Below are positions 1 to 8,649 of a stretch of DNA of 10,564 nucleotides, in pieces. A program made the translations under genes and the position numbers. The notes below the pieces were generated by a model, which searched no databases, was not told the DNA's origin, and worked only from the letters and a program-made list of their open reading frames with translations. Source of the stretch: an uncultured beta proteobacterium (GTDB lineage Bacteria > Pseudomonadota > Gammaproteobacteria > Burkholderiales > Burkholderiaceae); contig CAILON010000389.1 of assembly GCA_903835865.1 (NCBI GenBank), positions 1 to 10,564 on the forward strand. Reading direction: 5' to 3'. The number at the start of each line of letters is the position of its first letter. Positions within the stretch are counted from its first letter, which is position 1.

Positions 1-1190
1 ATTAAACAACGCTCTGCTTTTCCCCAAGAAGAAATGGTTTGGGGGGTGGTTAAAAACAAATCACTTTGCATGAAACTCGCTTTAGCATCTAAGCCATTAT
101 GTTGTGCATTGGCTTTTGCACGAGTTGTTAAAGTTTCCAATCCTTCTATACCCAAAACTTCCTTCGCTCTTCTGGCAAGTGGCAATGTGAAATTACCAAT
201 CCCGCAAAACAGATCAAGCACACGATCCGTTTCTTTCACTTCTAACAAACGAATCGCCCTACTCACCAGCGCGCGATTCATCATATGATTTACCTGCGTA
301 AAGTCGGCAGGTTTAAATGGCATTTCGATTTCAAACTCAGGTAGACGGTAGCAAAGCTTGCCAGTCTGCGGATAAAACGGCGCCACCGTCTCAATCCCCT
401 TGGGTTGTAGCCAGATCCAGACTTGATGCTGGTCTGCAAAGTCCCTTAAGAGCTGCTCATCAGCGGCGGTTAAAGCTTGCAGGTTACGAAATACCAATGC
501 GGTAACAGGCTTTAATTTTTTTGGATCATCTGACAAGGGATCTTCTGGTTCCCCTACTGCCACTTCAATTTGCGGCATGCGATCCACAATCGATAAACCC
601 ATCACCAATTTGCGCATCGCTGGGAGTAAATCAGAAACGTGTTTTGGCAAAATCTCACAAGCAGTCATATCGGCCACGTAGCCGCTCTTACCTTCATGAA
701 ACCCAATGAGGACAGTCCCTTTTTTAATCGATCTGTTTACTGCACTTAAGCGAGCGCGATGGCGATATTCCCAAGTGGGGCCACCCATCGGTCGTAAAAT
801 TTCTAGTGGTTTGACTTTGGCAATATGCTGTAAGTCGTCTTCGAGAACGCGCTGCTTCATCGCAACTTGCGCCCGAATATCGAGATGCTGCATCGTGCAA
901 CCACCACAAACACCAAAAGCTTTGCATTTGGGTGTTGCCCTAAACACTGCGGGCTTGAGAATATCCAAGACTTTAGCTTTACTAAAACGGGCCCTGTCTC
1001 GAGTAATGATGTAAGTGACTCGCTCGGTAGGCAAAGCCCCTTGAATAAACACTACTTTGCCGCTTTGCCCTTGAAGAAGCTCCTCTTCATTGGGGGCTAA
1101 GCGGGCAATGCCTTGGGCATCTAGATCGAGTGATTCAACTTGTACTGGCTCAGTCACCACAATGTTGACTGGCTTATCCCCTCTACGCAT
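1..1190 (-). CDS. rlmD: 23S rRNA (uracil-5-)-methyltransferase RlmD, partial (3' end outside window)
   Basis: RlmD (RumA) methylates C5 of U1939 of 23S rRNA using SAM and carries a [4Fe-4S] cluster. The frame is open from ATG at 1190 to the window edge (396 residues; the family is usually about 430-470), so the gene is cut by the window, not broken. Residues about 10-75 look like a TRAM RNA-binding domain. The four cluster cysteines are visible: C89, C95 and C98 in CKAFGVCGGC, and C178 in MTACE. The substrate/SAM region includes FTQVN (297-301) and SAM motif I DLFCGIGNFTLPLA (326-339), followed by IEG. The catalytic cysteine motif and the DPPR-type motif should lie beyond base 1. The start overlaps the end of the exonuclease gene by 8 bp, suggesting translational coupling. 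No good Shine-Dalgarno was found; an in-frame GTG at 1160 is a weaker alternative start. TrmA or RlmC are the other members of the superfamily, but the cluster spacing and TRAM domain favour RlmD. Confidence 0.96.
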   Translation of the reverse strand, partial: MRRGDKPVNIVVTEPVQVESLDLDAQGIARLAPNEEELLQGQSGKVVFIQGALPTERVTYIITRDRARFSKAKVLDILKPAVFRATPKCKAFGVCGGCTMQHLDIRAQVAMKQRVLEDDLQHIAKVKPLEILRPMGGPTWEYRHRARLSAVNRSIKKGTVLIGFHEGKSGYVADMTACEILPKHVSDLLPAMRKLVMGLSIVDRMPQIEVAVGEPEDPLSDDPKKLKPVTALVFRNLQALTAADEQLLRDFADQHQVWIWLQPKGIETVAPFYPQTGKLCYRLPEFEIEMPFKPADFTQVNHMMNRALVSRAIRLLEVKETDRVLDLFCGIGNFTLPLARRAKEVLGIEGLETLTTRAKANAQHNGLDAKASFMQSDLFLTTPQTISSWGKAERCL

Positions 1191-2004
1191 CCGCAGAAAA
1201 ACCTAGGAGATATTCTTGCCATTGACCGCCATTGGGCTCTTTAGATTCTTTTTCTAAATAGGCTTTTACAAAAGTGATCTCTTCTTGATACTCTTCTAAA
1301 GAGAAGCCGCCTCGTAGCAATTGAAAGCGGCAATACATGAGATAGGTATTGACTACATCGGTTTCGCAATAACGACGGATGTCATCAATCTTGCCTTCTT
1401 GATAAGCGGGCCAGACCTGACTACCATCCATTCCCATCTTTCCCGGAAAGCCGCAGAGCTTTGCTAAGCCATCTAATGGCGCATTGGCTCTGCCATTAAA
1501 TTTGGCGAGTAAATCCATCATATCGAGATGGCGCATGTGATAACGACTGATGTAGTTGTTCCATTTAAAGTCACGGCTATCCGCTTCTTTACTTTCACCC
1601 ATTTCCCAATAGCGAGGCGCTTGAATATGGTTGGCCAAGGCGCGATAGTGAAGTACTGGCAAGTCAAATCCGCTGCCATTCCAGGACACTAGCTGGGGGG
1701 TGTACTTTTCAATTAAATCAAAGAATGCTTGAACCAGCACCTTCTCATCATCTTGCGGAGTACCTAGAGTTCCCACCTTAATTTGGGGTGTGCCCTCTTT
1801 CGTGGTTCTGCGAATCACGCAGGAGATTGCCACAATCTTTTGCAAAAACAGCGGCAGAAATTCGCTACCCGTTTTTGCAGCGCGCTCAGCCATTGCTTTT
1901 GCAGCAACCTCGGCATCGCTCATGGTATCGGGATAATCTTCTAGACGGCGCAGCCCCGCCACATCTGGAATCGTTTCAATATCAAAAACAAGAACTGTGG
2001 CCAT
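1183..2004 (-). CDS. PolB-related 3'-5' exonuclease (COG3298-like)
   Basis: Predicted stand-alone 3'-5' exonuclease of the DnaQ/RNase H-like superfamily, related to the proofreading domain of DNA polymerase B. The 273 residues carry the three exonuclease motifs in order: Exo I FDIETIP (D8, E10), Exo II WNGSGFD (N109, D114), and Exo III YCETD (Y212, D216). D161 in HLDMMD may be a further acidic residue. The family is thought to hydrolyse nucleic acid 3' ends with two metal ions, but the physiological substrate is not known. No polymerase domain is attached, and no signal peptide or membrane segment is seen, so it should be cytosolic. The gene starts 6 bp after nlpD ends and overlaps rlmD by 8 bp, so it is probably co-transcribed with both. 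It occupies the slot where rpoS would follow nlpD in many proteobacteria. The ATG start has only a weak Shine-Dalgarno, but motif I begins at residue 6, which leaves little room for a later start. Confidence 0.95.
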   Translation of the reverse strand: MATVLVFDIETIPDVAGLRRLEDYPDTMSDAEVAAKAMAERAAKTGSEFLPLFLQKIVAISCVIRRTTKEGTPQIKVGTLGTPQDDEKVLVQAFFDLIEKYTPQLVSWNGSGFDLPVLHYRALANHIQAPRYWEMGESKEADSRDFKWNNYISRYHMRHLDMMDLLAKFNGRANAPLDGLAKLCGFPGKMGMDGSQVWPAYQEGKIDDIRRYCETDVVNTYLMYCRFQLLRGGFSLEEYQEEITFVKAYLEKESKEPNGGQWQEYLLGFSADA

Positions 2005-2010
2005 GGCCGC

Positions 2011-2817
2011 TTACTGTAAGTAAGGTGTAGGGTTGACTGGCTTACCGTTAACGCGTAACTCAAAATGCAGTTTTGGAGAATTGGTATCGGTATCACCCAT
2101 CTCTGCAATCTTCTGCCCTTTACGTACGTTGTCACCCTCTTTCACCAAGAGTTTGCTGTTATGTGCGTAAGCGGTAAGGTAAGTATTGTCGTGCTTAATG
2201 ATGATTAAATTTCCGTAACCACGCAAACTGTTGCCCGCATAAACCACATTGCCATCAGATGCTGCCTGAACAGATTCACCCACCTTACCGGCAATATCAA
2301 TTCCTTTGTTTTTATCGCTGAACTCATCAGTCACTTTGCCTTTTGCGGGCCAAGACAATCGAATACCAGGCTCAGCAACCATTTCAGGTTTGCTTGCGGG
2401 TGTTTTGCTAGCATCTGCTTTAGGAGCATCAGCCTTATCTGGAGCAATCGTCTTGACTTCAATGGACTTACTGGCTTTAGCACTTGCTGGTGGTTTAACC
2501 AGAACTAAGTCTCCCACCTCAATCACATTGGGATTGAAGCTTGGATTAGCTGCACTATTCCACTGGGCGACATCACGTGGCGCCTGACCATTATCCAAAG
2601 CAATTCTGGCTAAGGTATCGCCCTTCTTCACTCGATAGTAACCAGGAGGCGCTGGCTCATTGGAGCTAGACGCTGAACCAGCACTGCGATCCGTTACGGT
2701 GGCTGGTTTAGTGCGGGTGGAAGAACAACCCGCCATCAGCACCAAAGAAGCGCTAACAAATATTAGGACGGTGGATTTAGAAAAAGAATTGGGCATGGAT
2801 AGAAATAAGCGTTTCAT
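2011..2817 (-). CDS. nlpD: NlpD-like lipoprotein: LysM plus degenerate LytM (M23) domain
   Basis: Envelope lipoprotein that in enterobacteria activates the amidase AmiC to split septal peptidoglycan; that role is inferred here from family and context. A type II signal peptide ends in LMAGC, making C31 the lipidated residue. Residues about 59-108 form a LysM peptidoglycan-binding domain ([14 protein letters not shown]), followed by an Ala/Lys/Pro linker (110-150) and an M23/LytM domain (about 153-268). The metal site is degenerate: the usual HxxxD is N170-KGI-D174, and the usual HxH is K249-L-H251, while H219 is kept. A non-enzymatic regulator is therefore expected, as for E. coli NlpD and EnvC. 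The ATG shares an ATGA with the pcm stop and has AGGGG four bases upstream, which favours it over the in-frame ATG at codon 8. It lies in the surE-pcm-nlpD cluster. Confidence 0.95.
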   Translation of the reverse strand: MKRLFLSMPNSFSKSTVLIFVSASLVLMAGCSSTRTKPATVTDRSAGSASSSNEPAPPGYYRVKKGDTLARIALDNGQAPRDVAQWNSAANPSFNPNVIEVGDLVLVKPPASAKASKSIEVKTIAPDKADAPKADASKTPASKPEMVAEPGIRLSWPAKGKVTDEFSDKNKGIDIAGKVGESVQAASDGNVVYAGNSLRGYGNLIIIKHDNTYLTAYAHNSKLLVKEGDNVRKGQKIAEMGDTDTNSPKLHFELRVNGKPVNPTPYLQ

Positions 2818-3482
2818 ACTACCCCTGATTGTAAGGGGACAAAAAAGACCTCGTCCAGCACAGTCCTTTGATAGCGCTGGGAACTCATTCTTTCGACTAG
2901 GACCAATTGCTGCTCCTTTTCATTTCTAGCCACTGGGGCGACTAAACGGCCTCCAATAGCCAACTGATCCAATAAAGCATCAGGGATACCCAGTCCGGCA
3001 GCGGCCAAAATAATACCGTCAAATGGAGCAGCTTGAGGCAAACCCAAGATCCCATCGCCATAAATTAAGCGTAGATTGTTGATCCGAAAAGGTCGTAACT
3101 TGGCGCGAGCCATGTCATGCAAAGGACGAATTCGCTCAATGGAATAGACCTCCTCCGCAAGCAAGCTCAGAACTGCTGCCTGATAGCCACATCCTGTGCC
3201 AATCTCGAGCACTTTGCCCAATTTTTGTCTAGGCTTATGGAGCAACTCAATCATGCGTGCGACAACTGATGGCTTAGAAATCGTTTGCTGATGTCCTATG
3301 GGAAGCGCAGAATCTTCATAAGCCTGCGCATGTAAACCCGCATCCATAAACGCATGACGTGGCACTGTCGCAATAGCCTCTAGCGTTTTGCCGTGCTTGA
3401 TACCTCCTGCATGGACCTTTGCTGCTAATGCTTGTCGATATGCAGCGAAACGTTCTGTAGGAGCCTTCAACCGCGATCCCAA
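2814..3482 (-). CDS. pcm: Protein-L-isoaspartate O-methyltransferase (Pcm)
   Basis: Uses SAM to methylate L-isoaspartyl (and D-aspartyl) residues in aged proteins, starting their repair to L-aspartate; a cytosolic enzyme linked to stationary-phase survival. Family hallmarks are visible: VPRHAF (40-45), the signature [13 protein letters not shown] (59-71), SAM motif [12 protein letters not shown] (91-101) with acidic E116 ending strand 2, and a C-terminal substrate domain. Length is 222 residues against about 208-225 in the family. No ATG is available near the N-terminus. The longest reading starts at TTG 3482, overlapping surE by 16 bp. A second in-frame TTG at 3470 overlaps the surE TGA as TTGA, with GGGA six bases upstream; it mirrors the ATGA junction at the other end of this gene and may be the true start (218 residues). 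Translation is probably coupled to surE, and it overlaps nlpD by 4 bp. Confidence 0.97.
   Translation of the reverse strand: MGSRLKAPTERFAAYRQALAAKVHAGGIKHGKTLEAIATVPRHAFMDAGLHAQAYEDSALPIGHQQTISKPSVVARMIELLHKPRQKLGKVLEIGTGCGYQAAVLSLLAEEVYSIERIRPLHDMARAKLRPFRINNLRLIYGDGILGLPQAAPFDGIILAAAGLGIPDALLDQLAIGGRLVAPVARNEKEQQLVLVERMSSQRYQRTVLDEVFFVPLQSGVV
2822..2826 (-). promoter_or_regulatory. Shine-Dalgarno that fixes the nlpD start
   Basis: AGGGG on the minus strand lies four bases before the nlpD ATG, inside the last codons of pcm. No comparable site precedes the in-frame ATG at codon 8, so the longer lipoprotein with the full charged n-region of the signal peptide is preferred. Its position makes nlpD translation likely to be coupled to pcm. 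Confidence 0.6.
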
Positions 3483-4270
3483 CCATTGGCACGCATCGCT
3501 GCTAAGCGCGCATGGTGGGTGAGATCCAATTGCATTGGCGTAATCGAAATACAGCCTTCATCAATCGCATGAAAGTCAGTACCCTCAGAGTTATCTTTGA
3601 CGTCCCCAGCAGCCCCAATCCAATAGATCTTTTCGCCGCGTGGGCTATCTTGCACGACTACCGGTTGAGAATGGTGACGATTACCCAAACGCGTGACTCG
3701 CCAGCGATAAAGGTCGGCGTAAGGACGATTCGGAATATTGACATTAAGTAGCGTTGCAGCCCCATCTTGGCGCGCTAACTGTGGGCTAGCCAGATTGGAT
3801 ACCAACATTTGCGCAACGATGTCATGTGCCGCTTTGGCAGCATCTTCAATACGATTCCAGCCGCGATCAATTTGGGAAAAAGCAATGCCGGGCACTCCAA
3901 ACATCACACCTTCCACGGCTGCTGCCACAGTGCCTGAGTACAGAACATCCTCACCCATGTTCTCACCTTGATTGATACCAGAAATAACCAGGTCAGGCTT
4001 TTGATCTAAGAAACCAGTCATTGCAACGTGCACACAATCAGTAGGAGTGCCGTTGATGAAAAAGAATCCATCGCGATCTCCACCTGCAACTCGGTGAATC
4101 GAGAGCGGACGAGAAAGCGTAAGTGAGTTTGAAGCGCCACTATGATTTTGCTCCGGAGCAATGACAGTAATGCGACCCAAAGGACGAACAGCCTCAACTA
4201 AAGCTAAGAGGCCTGGAGCAAGATAGCCATCATCGTTTGAAACCAATATATGGGGCTGATGATTACTCAT
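3467..4270 (-). CDS. surE: 5'/3'-nucleotidase SurE
   Basis: Metal-dependent phosphatase acting on nucleoside 5'- and 3'-monophosphates, and on short polyphosphate in some species; a stationary-phase survival protein. The N-terminus carries the family signature [13 protein letters not shown], with metal ligands D13 and D14; the other expected ligands are S44 (NHSGAS) and N100 (ISGINQG). [10 protein letters not shown] (74-83) and [10 protein letters not shown] (112-121) are further conserved blocks. The 267 residues are typical of the longer proteobacterial forms (about 250-265). There is no signal peptide, so it should be cytosolic. It starts 24 bp after the pump gene ends, with no visible promoter or terminator in that gap and only a poor Shine-Dalgarno. 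The reading frame upstream is closed by the pump's TAA, so the ATG at 4270 is the only reasonable start. The pairing with pcm is widespread in proteobacteria and supports a shared stress or starvation role. Confidence 0.97.
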   Translation of the reverse strand: MSNHQPHILVSNDDGYLAPGLLALVEAVRPLGRITVIAPEQNHSGASNSLTLSRPLSIHRVAGGDRDGFFFINGTPTDCVHVAMTGFLDQKPDLVISGINQGENMGEDVLYSGTVAAAVEGVMFGVPGIAFSQIDRGWNRIEDAAKAAHDIVAQMLVSNLASPQLARQDGAATLLNVNIPNRPYADLYRWRVTRLGNRHHSQPVVVQDSPRGEKIYWIGAAGDVKDNSEGTDFHAIDEGCISITPMQLDLTHHARLAAMRANGWDRG

Positions 4271-4294
4271 AAGGACATTACGCTTTCGATCTTC

Positions 4295-7200
4295 TTAAAT
4301 ATTATTGACTGGGGGTAAAGCGCGCGCTCTAAACCAACCGTAAATGACTGGCAATACCAAGAGTGTCAAAATCGTCGTTGTCACCATACCGCCCACAATG
4401 ACCAGAGCCAATGGGCGCTGCGCTTCTGAACCGATGGAATGCGATAAGGCCGCAGGCAAAAGACCTAAGCCGGACAACATGGCTGTCATTAATACTGGTC
4501 GTACACGCAATGCAGCGCCTTCCACCATCACATCTTTCATCTGCCCATGTTCAGTGGCTGCCGTCTTATTAATAAATGAAATTAAGATAACACCATCCTG
4601 AATCGCAATACCAAAGAGCGACAAGAAACCAAAGAATGCGGAAATACTTAAGGTCTCCCCAGCCAAGTGCAAAGCAATGACGCCACCAATTGCAGCGAAA
4701 GGCACATTAATCATCACAATGAAGGCATCCCTGAAGTTGCCAAAGGCGCTTACTAACAGCAGGAAGATACCCATCAAAGCTAAAGGCACAATCAGCATCA
4801 GCTTTTTCTGCGCTTGCTTCATTTGATTGAACTGACCATCCCAGCTAATCGAATAGTTTGGCGGCAGAGTAATGTTTTTCTCTACTAAGAATTGCGCGTC
4901 TTCAACAGCGCTACCCAAGTCACGGTTACGTACGCTAAATTTAATGGCGATGTAACGCTTACCTGCTTCGCGATAGATAAAGAAAGGACCATCAGTCAGT
5001 TGAACGGTAGCCACCATCGATAAGGGGATAGATTTTCCATCAGGAGAATCGACTAATAAGCGCCCAATATCAGCCACGTCGTTACGACTACCTTCATTTA
5101 AACGAATCGCAATACCGAAGGTCTTTTCATCTTCAAGCAAGTTTGTCACTGCGGCGCCACCAATCGCGTTGGCCACAACCGTTTGGATATCGCTCACGTT
5201 GATGCCGTAACGCGCAGCACGGTCACGATCAATCTGAATATTGAGCGTTGGTTGACCTAATTCTTTTAGGATGCCTTCATCGGCTACGCCGCGCACCTTC
5301 TTGAGTTGATCAATGACCTCATGGGCTTTTTGATCCAAGACTTCAAGATCAGTACCGTAAATCTTGACTGAGTTTTCACCCTTCACGCCAGATAAAGCCT
5401 CATTCACGTTATCTTGAATATATTGCGAGAAGCTATAAGTAATGCCAGGGATCTTGTTTAGCTCTGTTTCTAAATTGGTGATCAAGTCCTTCTTGGTTGA
5501 GCCAGCAGGCATATTCTCAGGGCTCTTTAAATACAAGCCATACTCTTGGTTAAATACACCTGTTGAGTCCGTACCATCATCAGGGCGACCAATCTGCGCA
5601 GCAACCTTATCAATTTCTGGCTGCTTTAAGAAGGTTTCGCGAAGTTGATTTGCGACCTTCACCGAATAATCCAGATCTACTGTGTTAGGTAGGGTCACAC
5701 GCAACCAAATATTATTTTCTTCTAAGGTCGGCAAGAAGGCTGTTCCCAGTCGAGTCATGCTCAAGAGCGTGATACCCAACACAAATACTGCCACTGAAAA
5801 GACAGTTAACGGGCGATCCATCCATTTTCTAAGGAGTGGCTTATAGCTATTTAAAATCTTGGTAATAAATGCTGGTGGCTTGTGAGCAAGGTTTTCACCA
5901 AACACCAAGGAGACCATGGCCGGCAAAAAGGTCAGACTTAAGACCATGGCAGCAATTAAAGCAAAGCCCATCGTAAAGGCCATCGGCTTAAAAATAATGC
6001 CTTCGACACCGCCCATAAAGAACAATGGTGAGTAAGCGACAATGATGATGCCCGTTGAATAAATCATGGCGCGCTGCACTTCACTGGTAGCCAAGATGAT
6101 GCTTTGATTTAAGCGCTTGCCGCCCTCTTCTAAGTGTCGCATGACGTTTTCAGTCAAAATGACGGCCGAATCAACGATCACCCCAAAGTCAATAGCGCCT
6201 AAAGAAATCAGATTTGCTGGAACGCTCCACAAATGCATCTGGATAAATGACACACATAGCGCCAAAGGAATCACTGCCGCAACTACTGCCGCTGCACGCA
6301 AGTTACCTAAGAAGAAGAACAACACCCCCAATACCAAAGAGATACCAAAAAAGAGTGTGTGCTTAACAGTACCAATTGTGATATCGAGCAACACTTGGCG
6401 GTCATAAAAAGGTTTTACTTCAATACCAGGTGGCAGCACATGTCTATTAATGTTGTTCACAGTATTGTGTACGCGAGCCAAAACCTCAGTGGCATTCTCA
6501 CCACGACGCAAATACACAATTCCTTCTACTGAGTCAGGATTTTCATTAAATTGGAACATGCCAAGACGAGGTGCATTACCAATCTCCACCCTAGCGACAT
6601 CCCCCACCCGAATCGGCACACCATTATTGATGGTAATTACGACTTGCTTGATGTCTTCAATATTTTTAAGTAGGCCAACTCCGCGTACGACAAACTGCTG
6701 CTCCCCTGCGGGCAATAAGCCGCCACCCGCATTGCTATTGGCATTGGTCAAGGCCGCAATCATCTGCGTTACAGAAACCCCTTTGGCCTGCAAACTCTCT
6801 GGGCTCACAATCACTTGATATTGGCGAACTTTACCGCCAAATGATGAGACGTCAGCTACACCTGGTGTTTGTTTGAGCTCTTTATAGATCTCATAGTTTT
6901 GCAATGTCTTGAGCTGCGTGGATGATGCGTAATCTGAGCGCACTTCATAGCGCATGATCTCGCCAGTAGCATCAGAGTCAGGGCTAATGCTAGAACTTAC
7001 CCCAACTGGAAAATCAACTTTACCCAGATTAGTAATAAAAATCTGGCGAGCCTTAAATGAATCGGTCGTGTCGTTAAATTTGAGAGTAACGACAGAAAGG
7101 CCAAATAATGAAACGGAGCGGAATGCCTGTAAACCTGGGATACCCGCTAAGGCATTTTCAACTGGAATGGTGACTTGCTGCTCTACCTCGGTAGTGCTTC

Positions 7201-7372
7201 TACCAGGCCATTGCGAAATCGCCTGAATCGTCAGTGGCGCAACGCCAGGGTATGGCTGAATTGGCAGCTTGCTCAAGCTGAACATCCCCAGCCCAAGTAA
7301 TACGATCGAAGCAAAGATGACAAGCACGCGCTTCTCAACAACCCCTCGAATAAAGGAGGTGAAAACGCTCAC
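4295..7372 (-). CDS. czcA: Heavy-metal efflux RND transporter, CzcA/CusA family
   Basis: Inner-membrane proton-driven pump of a tripartite CBA efflux system that moves metal cations to the outside. The 1025 residues (family about 1030-1070) show the RND layout: TM1 near 15-35, a first periplasmic loop to about 335, TM2-TM6 in about 338-490, TM7 near 522-540, a second large periplasmic loop, and TM8-TM12 in about 858-1012. The proton-relay/specificity signature in TM4 is DFGVIVDSAVILTEN, with D395, D401 and E408 spaced like D402/D408/E415 of Cupriavidus CzcA. This argues for divalent cations (Zn, Co, Cd, Ni) rather than CusA-type Cu(I)/Ag(I), but the substrate is inference. The usual glycine after the second aspartate is S402. 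The start is GTG, directly abutting the adaptor stop, with AGGAGG five bases before it. The symbol is family level only. Confidence 0.96.
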   Translation of the reverse strand: MSVFTSFIRGVVEKRVLVIFASIVLLGLGMFSLSKLPIQPYPGVAPLTIQAISQWPGRSTTEVEQQVTIPVENALAGIPGLQAFRSVSLFGLSVVTLKFNDTTDSFKARQIFITNLGKVDFPVGVSSSISPDSDATGEIMRYEVRSDYASSTQLKTLQNYEIYKELKQTPGVADVSSFGGKVRQYQVIVSPESLQAKGVSVTQMIAALTNANSNAGGGLLPAGEQQFVVRGVGLLKNIEDIKQVVITINNGVPIRVGDVARVEIGNAPRLGMFQFNENPDSVEGIVYLRRGENATEVLARVHNTVNNINRHVLPPGIEVKPFYDRQVLLDITIGTVKHTLFFGISLVLGVLFFFLGNLRAAAVVAAVIPLALCVSFIQMHLWSVPANLISLGAIDFGVIVDSAVILTENVMRHLEEGGKRLNQSIILATSEVQRAMIYSTGIIIVAYSPLFFMGGVEGIIFKPMAFTMGFALIAAMVLSLTFLPAMVSLVFGENLAHKPPAFITKILNSYKPLLRKWMDRPLTVFSVAVFVLGITLLSMTRLGTAFLPTLEENNIWLRVTLPNTVDLDYSVKVANQLRETFLKQPEIDKVAAQIGRPDDGTDSTGVFNQEYGLYLKSPENMPAGSTKKDLITNLETELNKIPGITYSFSQYIQDNVNEALSGVKGENSVKIYGTDLEVLDQKAHEVIDQLKKVRGVADEGILKELGQPTLNIQIDRDRAARYGINVSDIQTVVANAIGGAAVTNLLEDEKTFGIAIRLNEGSRNDVADIGRLLVDSPDGKSIPLSMVATVQLTDGPFFIYREAGKRYIAIKFSVRNRDLGSAVEDAQFLVEKNITLPPNYSISWDGQFNQMKQAQKKLMLIVPLALMGIFLLLVSAFGNFRDAFIVMINVPFAAIGGVIALHLAGETLSISAFFGFLSLFGIAIQDGVILISFINKTAATEHGQMKDVMVEGAALRVRPVLMTAMLSGLGLLPAALSHSIGSEAQRPLALVIVGGMVTTTILTLLVLPVIYGWFRARALPPVNNI

Positions 7373-8644
7373 TTAGTCCTCCTGCTTGGCAAAGCGGTCA
7401 TTCAACAACACAGCACCTTCAGCAAGTATTTTCCAGCCTTGCTCAACACCTTCAGTAATAGCAAAGCTCTTGCTATTGAGGTCGTAACCTTTTACAGGGA
7501 CACGACGGAATGTCTCATCACCAACTTTGATGATGGCATAGCGTGCTTCACGTATGCGCACAATTGCAGACTGTGGCACCACAATCGCATCAGCCGTGCC
7601 AGTAGTTAGCCGTGCAGAAGCAAACATATCAGGACGTAATAGATCATCCGTGTTTTCAACATCTGCACGAATTAACAAGGCGCGCGTTTGCGGATCAATG
7701 GTTGGTGCAATGTAATTTGCGTAAGCCACAAATTCTTTATCGGGATAAGCCTCAAGTTGTAAAACAATTTTTTGACCTTGCTTAATCATCCGAAAATCTT
7801 GCTCAAAGACATTTCCCAAGAACCACAAATGCTTTGGATCTGCCAAAGTGGCCAACACGTCACCTGCGCTAACAGCAGCGCCTGGCTCTACGTTACGCTT
7901 AACCACAACACCTTTGAGGGGCGAGCGCATTACTAAATTAGCCTGAGTCTTACCTGAAGTTTCAATCGCCTTCACATCGCCATCGCTAGCACCAAGATTT
8001 CGCATTCGGTTGGCGGCAGCTTCTTGCGTGAAATGCGCATCATCCAACAAATCAGTCATGGCTTTGTTGTTCATCAAAACTTTAGCAATTTTGGATGAAA
8101 GCAAATACTCTTGTTGAGCAGAAATAAAATCCGGGCTATACAACTCGACAACTGGTGAGCCAACATTGACTTGAGCGCCATCAAAAGCATAAATACGCTC
8201 TACCCTGCCTGGCGCACGCGCCGAAATGACTTTGGATCGTTCTGCATTAAATGCTAGGCGCCCTGGAACTCTAATATCGACCGGTACCTGAACTTTTTCA
8301 GCAGATTGAAAAATATAGATCTCCGGATTGAGCTTAACCCCAGGAAGCTTTAATTCCAACACACCGCTTTTTTCAACCTTAAGGGCTTTATCTGAGGTTT
8401 CAATTTTGACATTACGATTTACGTTCGTAACACGTCCCACCACAATTCCAAGTGAAAGAATGGCAAAGGCAAATGCAGCTAAGCGAACACGGTAACGGTT
8501 AGTTGGACTCAGATTCCAGTACAAGCCAGCTAAACCAGCGAGTGCGAGTTGCGAACGATGCGATAAGTGGTGCGCGGCTTTATGAAGGTGCGGCTTGACC
8601 TTCTCATAAAGACTTTTCAAATGCGAGAGAAACTTAGCGATCAA
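7373..8644 (-). CDS. RND efflux periplasmic adaptor (membrane-fusion protein, CzcB/CusB type)
   Basis: Links the inner-membrane pump to the outer-membrane channel. Of 423 residues, about the first 50 are predicted cytosolic and basic. One transmembrane anchor follows (about 54-70, LAAFAFAILSLGIVVG), and the rest is periplasmic. Recognisable adaptor parts are the first lipoyl/barrel-sandwich half with VISARAPGRVERIYAFDG (140-157), a helical hairpin (about 172-230), the second lipoyl half RSPLKGVVVKRNVEPGAAV (about 241-259), a beta-barrel (about 270-350, with IDPQTRALLIRADV and LRPDMFASARL) and a membrane-proximal domain with VVPQSAIVRI. The cytosolic segment holds six histidines within residues 8-29 (H8, H19, H21, H25, H26, H29), unusual for an adaptor and possibly metal-binding. 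The start is TTG, with AAGGAG five bases upstream overlapping the stop of the outer-membrane gene. The metal specificity is not visible. Confidence 0.94.
   Translation of the reverse strand: MIAKFLSHLKSLYEKVKPHLHKAAHHLSHRSQLALAGLAGLYWNLSPTNRYRVRLAAFAFAILSLGIVVGRVTNVNRNVKIETSDKALKVEKSGVLELKLPGVKLNPEIYIFQSAEKVQVPVDIRVPGRLAFNAERSKVISARAPGRVERIYAFDGAQVNVGSPVVELYSPDFISAQQEYLLSSKIAKVLMNNKAMTDLLDDAHFTQEAAANRMRNLGASDGDVKAIETSGKTQANLVMRSPLKGVVVKRNVEPGAAVSAGDVLATLADPKHLWFLGNVFEQDFRMIKQGQKIVLQLEAYPDKEFVAYANYIAPTIDPQTRALLIRADVENTDDLLRPDMFASARLTTGTADAIVVPQSAIVRIREARYAIIKVGDETFRRVPVKGYDLNSKSFAITEGVEQGWKILAEGAVLLNDRFAKQED
7378..7383 (-). promoter_or_regulatory. Strong Shine-Dalgarno for the GTG start of the RND pump
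   Basis: A perfect AGGAGG lies five bases before the GTG at 7372, embedded in the last codons (Q-E-D) and just before the TAA of the adaptor gene. It decides the non-ATG start and implies tight coupling of pump and adaptor synthesis. Confidence 0.85.
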
Positions 8645-8649
8645 AACTA

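Noticed and set aside
34..1100. Several plus-strand open frames and one minus-strand frame in the first 1.1 kb.
   Set aside because: All lie within the uninterrupted rlmD frame, which carries the iron-sulfur cysteines and SAM motif, and none shows a recognisable domain.
4268..4279. Three-codon mini-ORF (ATG TCC TTA TGA) overlapping the surE ATG, suggesting coupled initiation.
   Set aside because: It is too short to separate from chance and has only a weak ribosome-binding site.
7352..7361. Plus-strand AAGGAGGTGA, a near-perfect Shine-Dalgarno sequence.
   Set aside because: It lies antisense to the start of the pump gene, and no suitable plus-strand start codon with a credible ORF follows.
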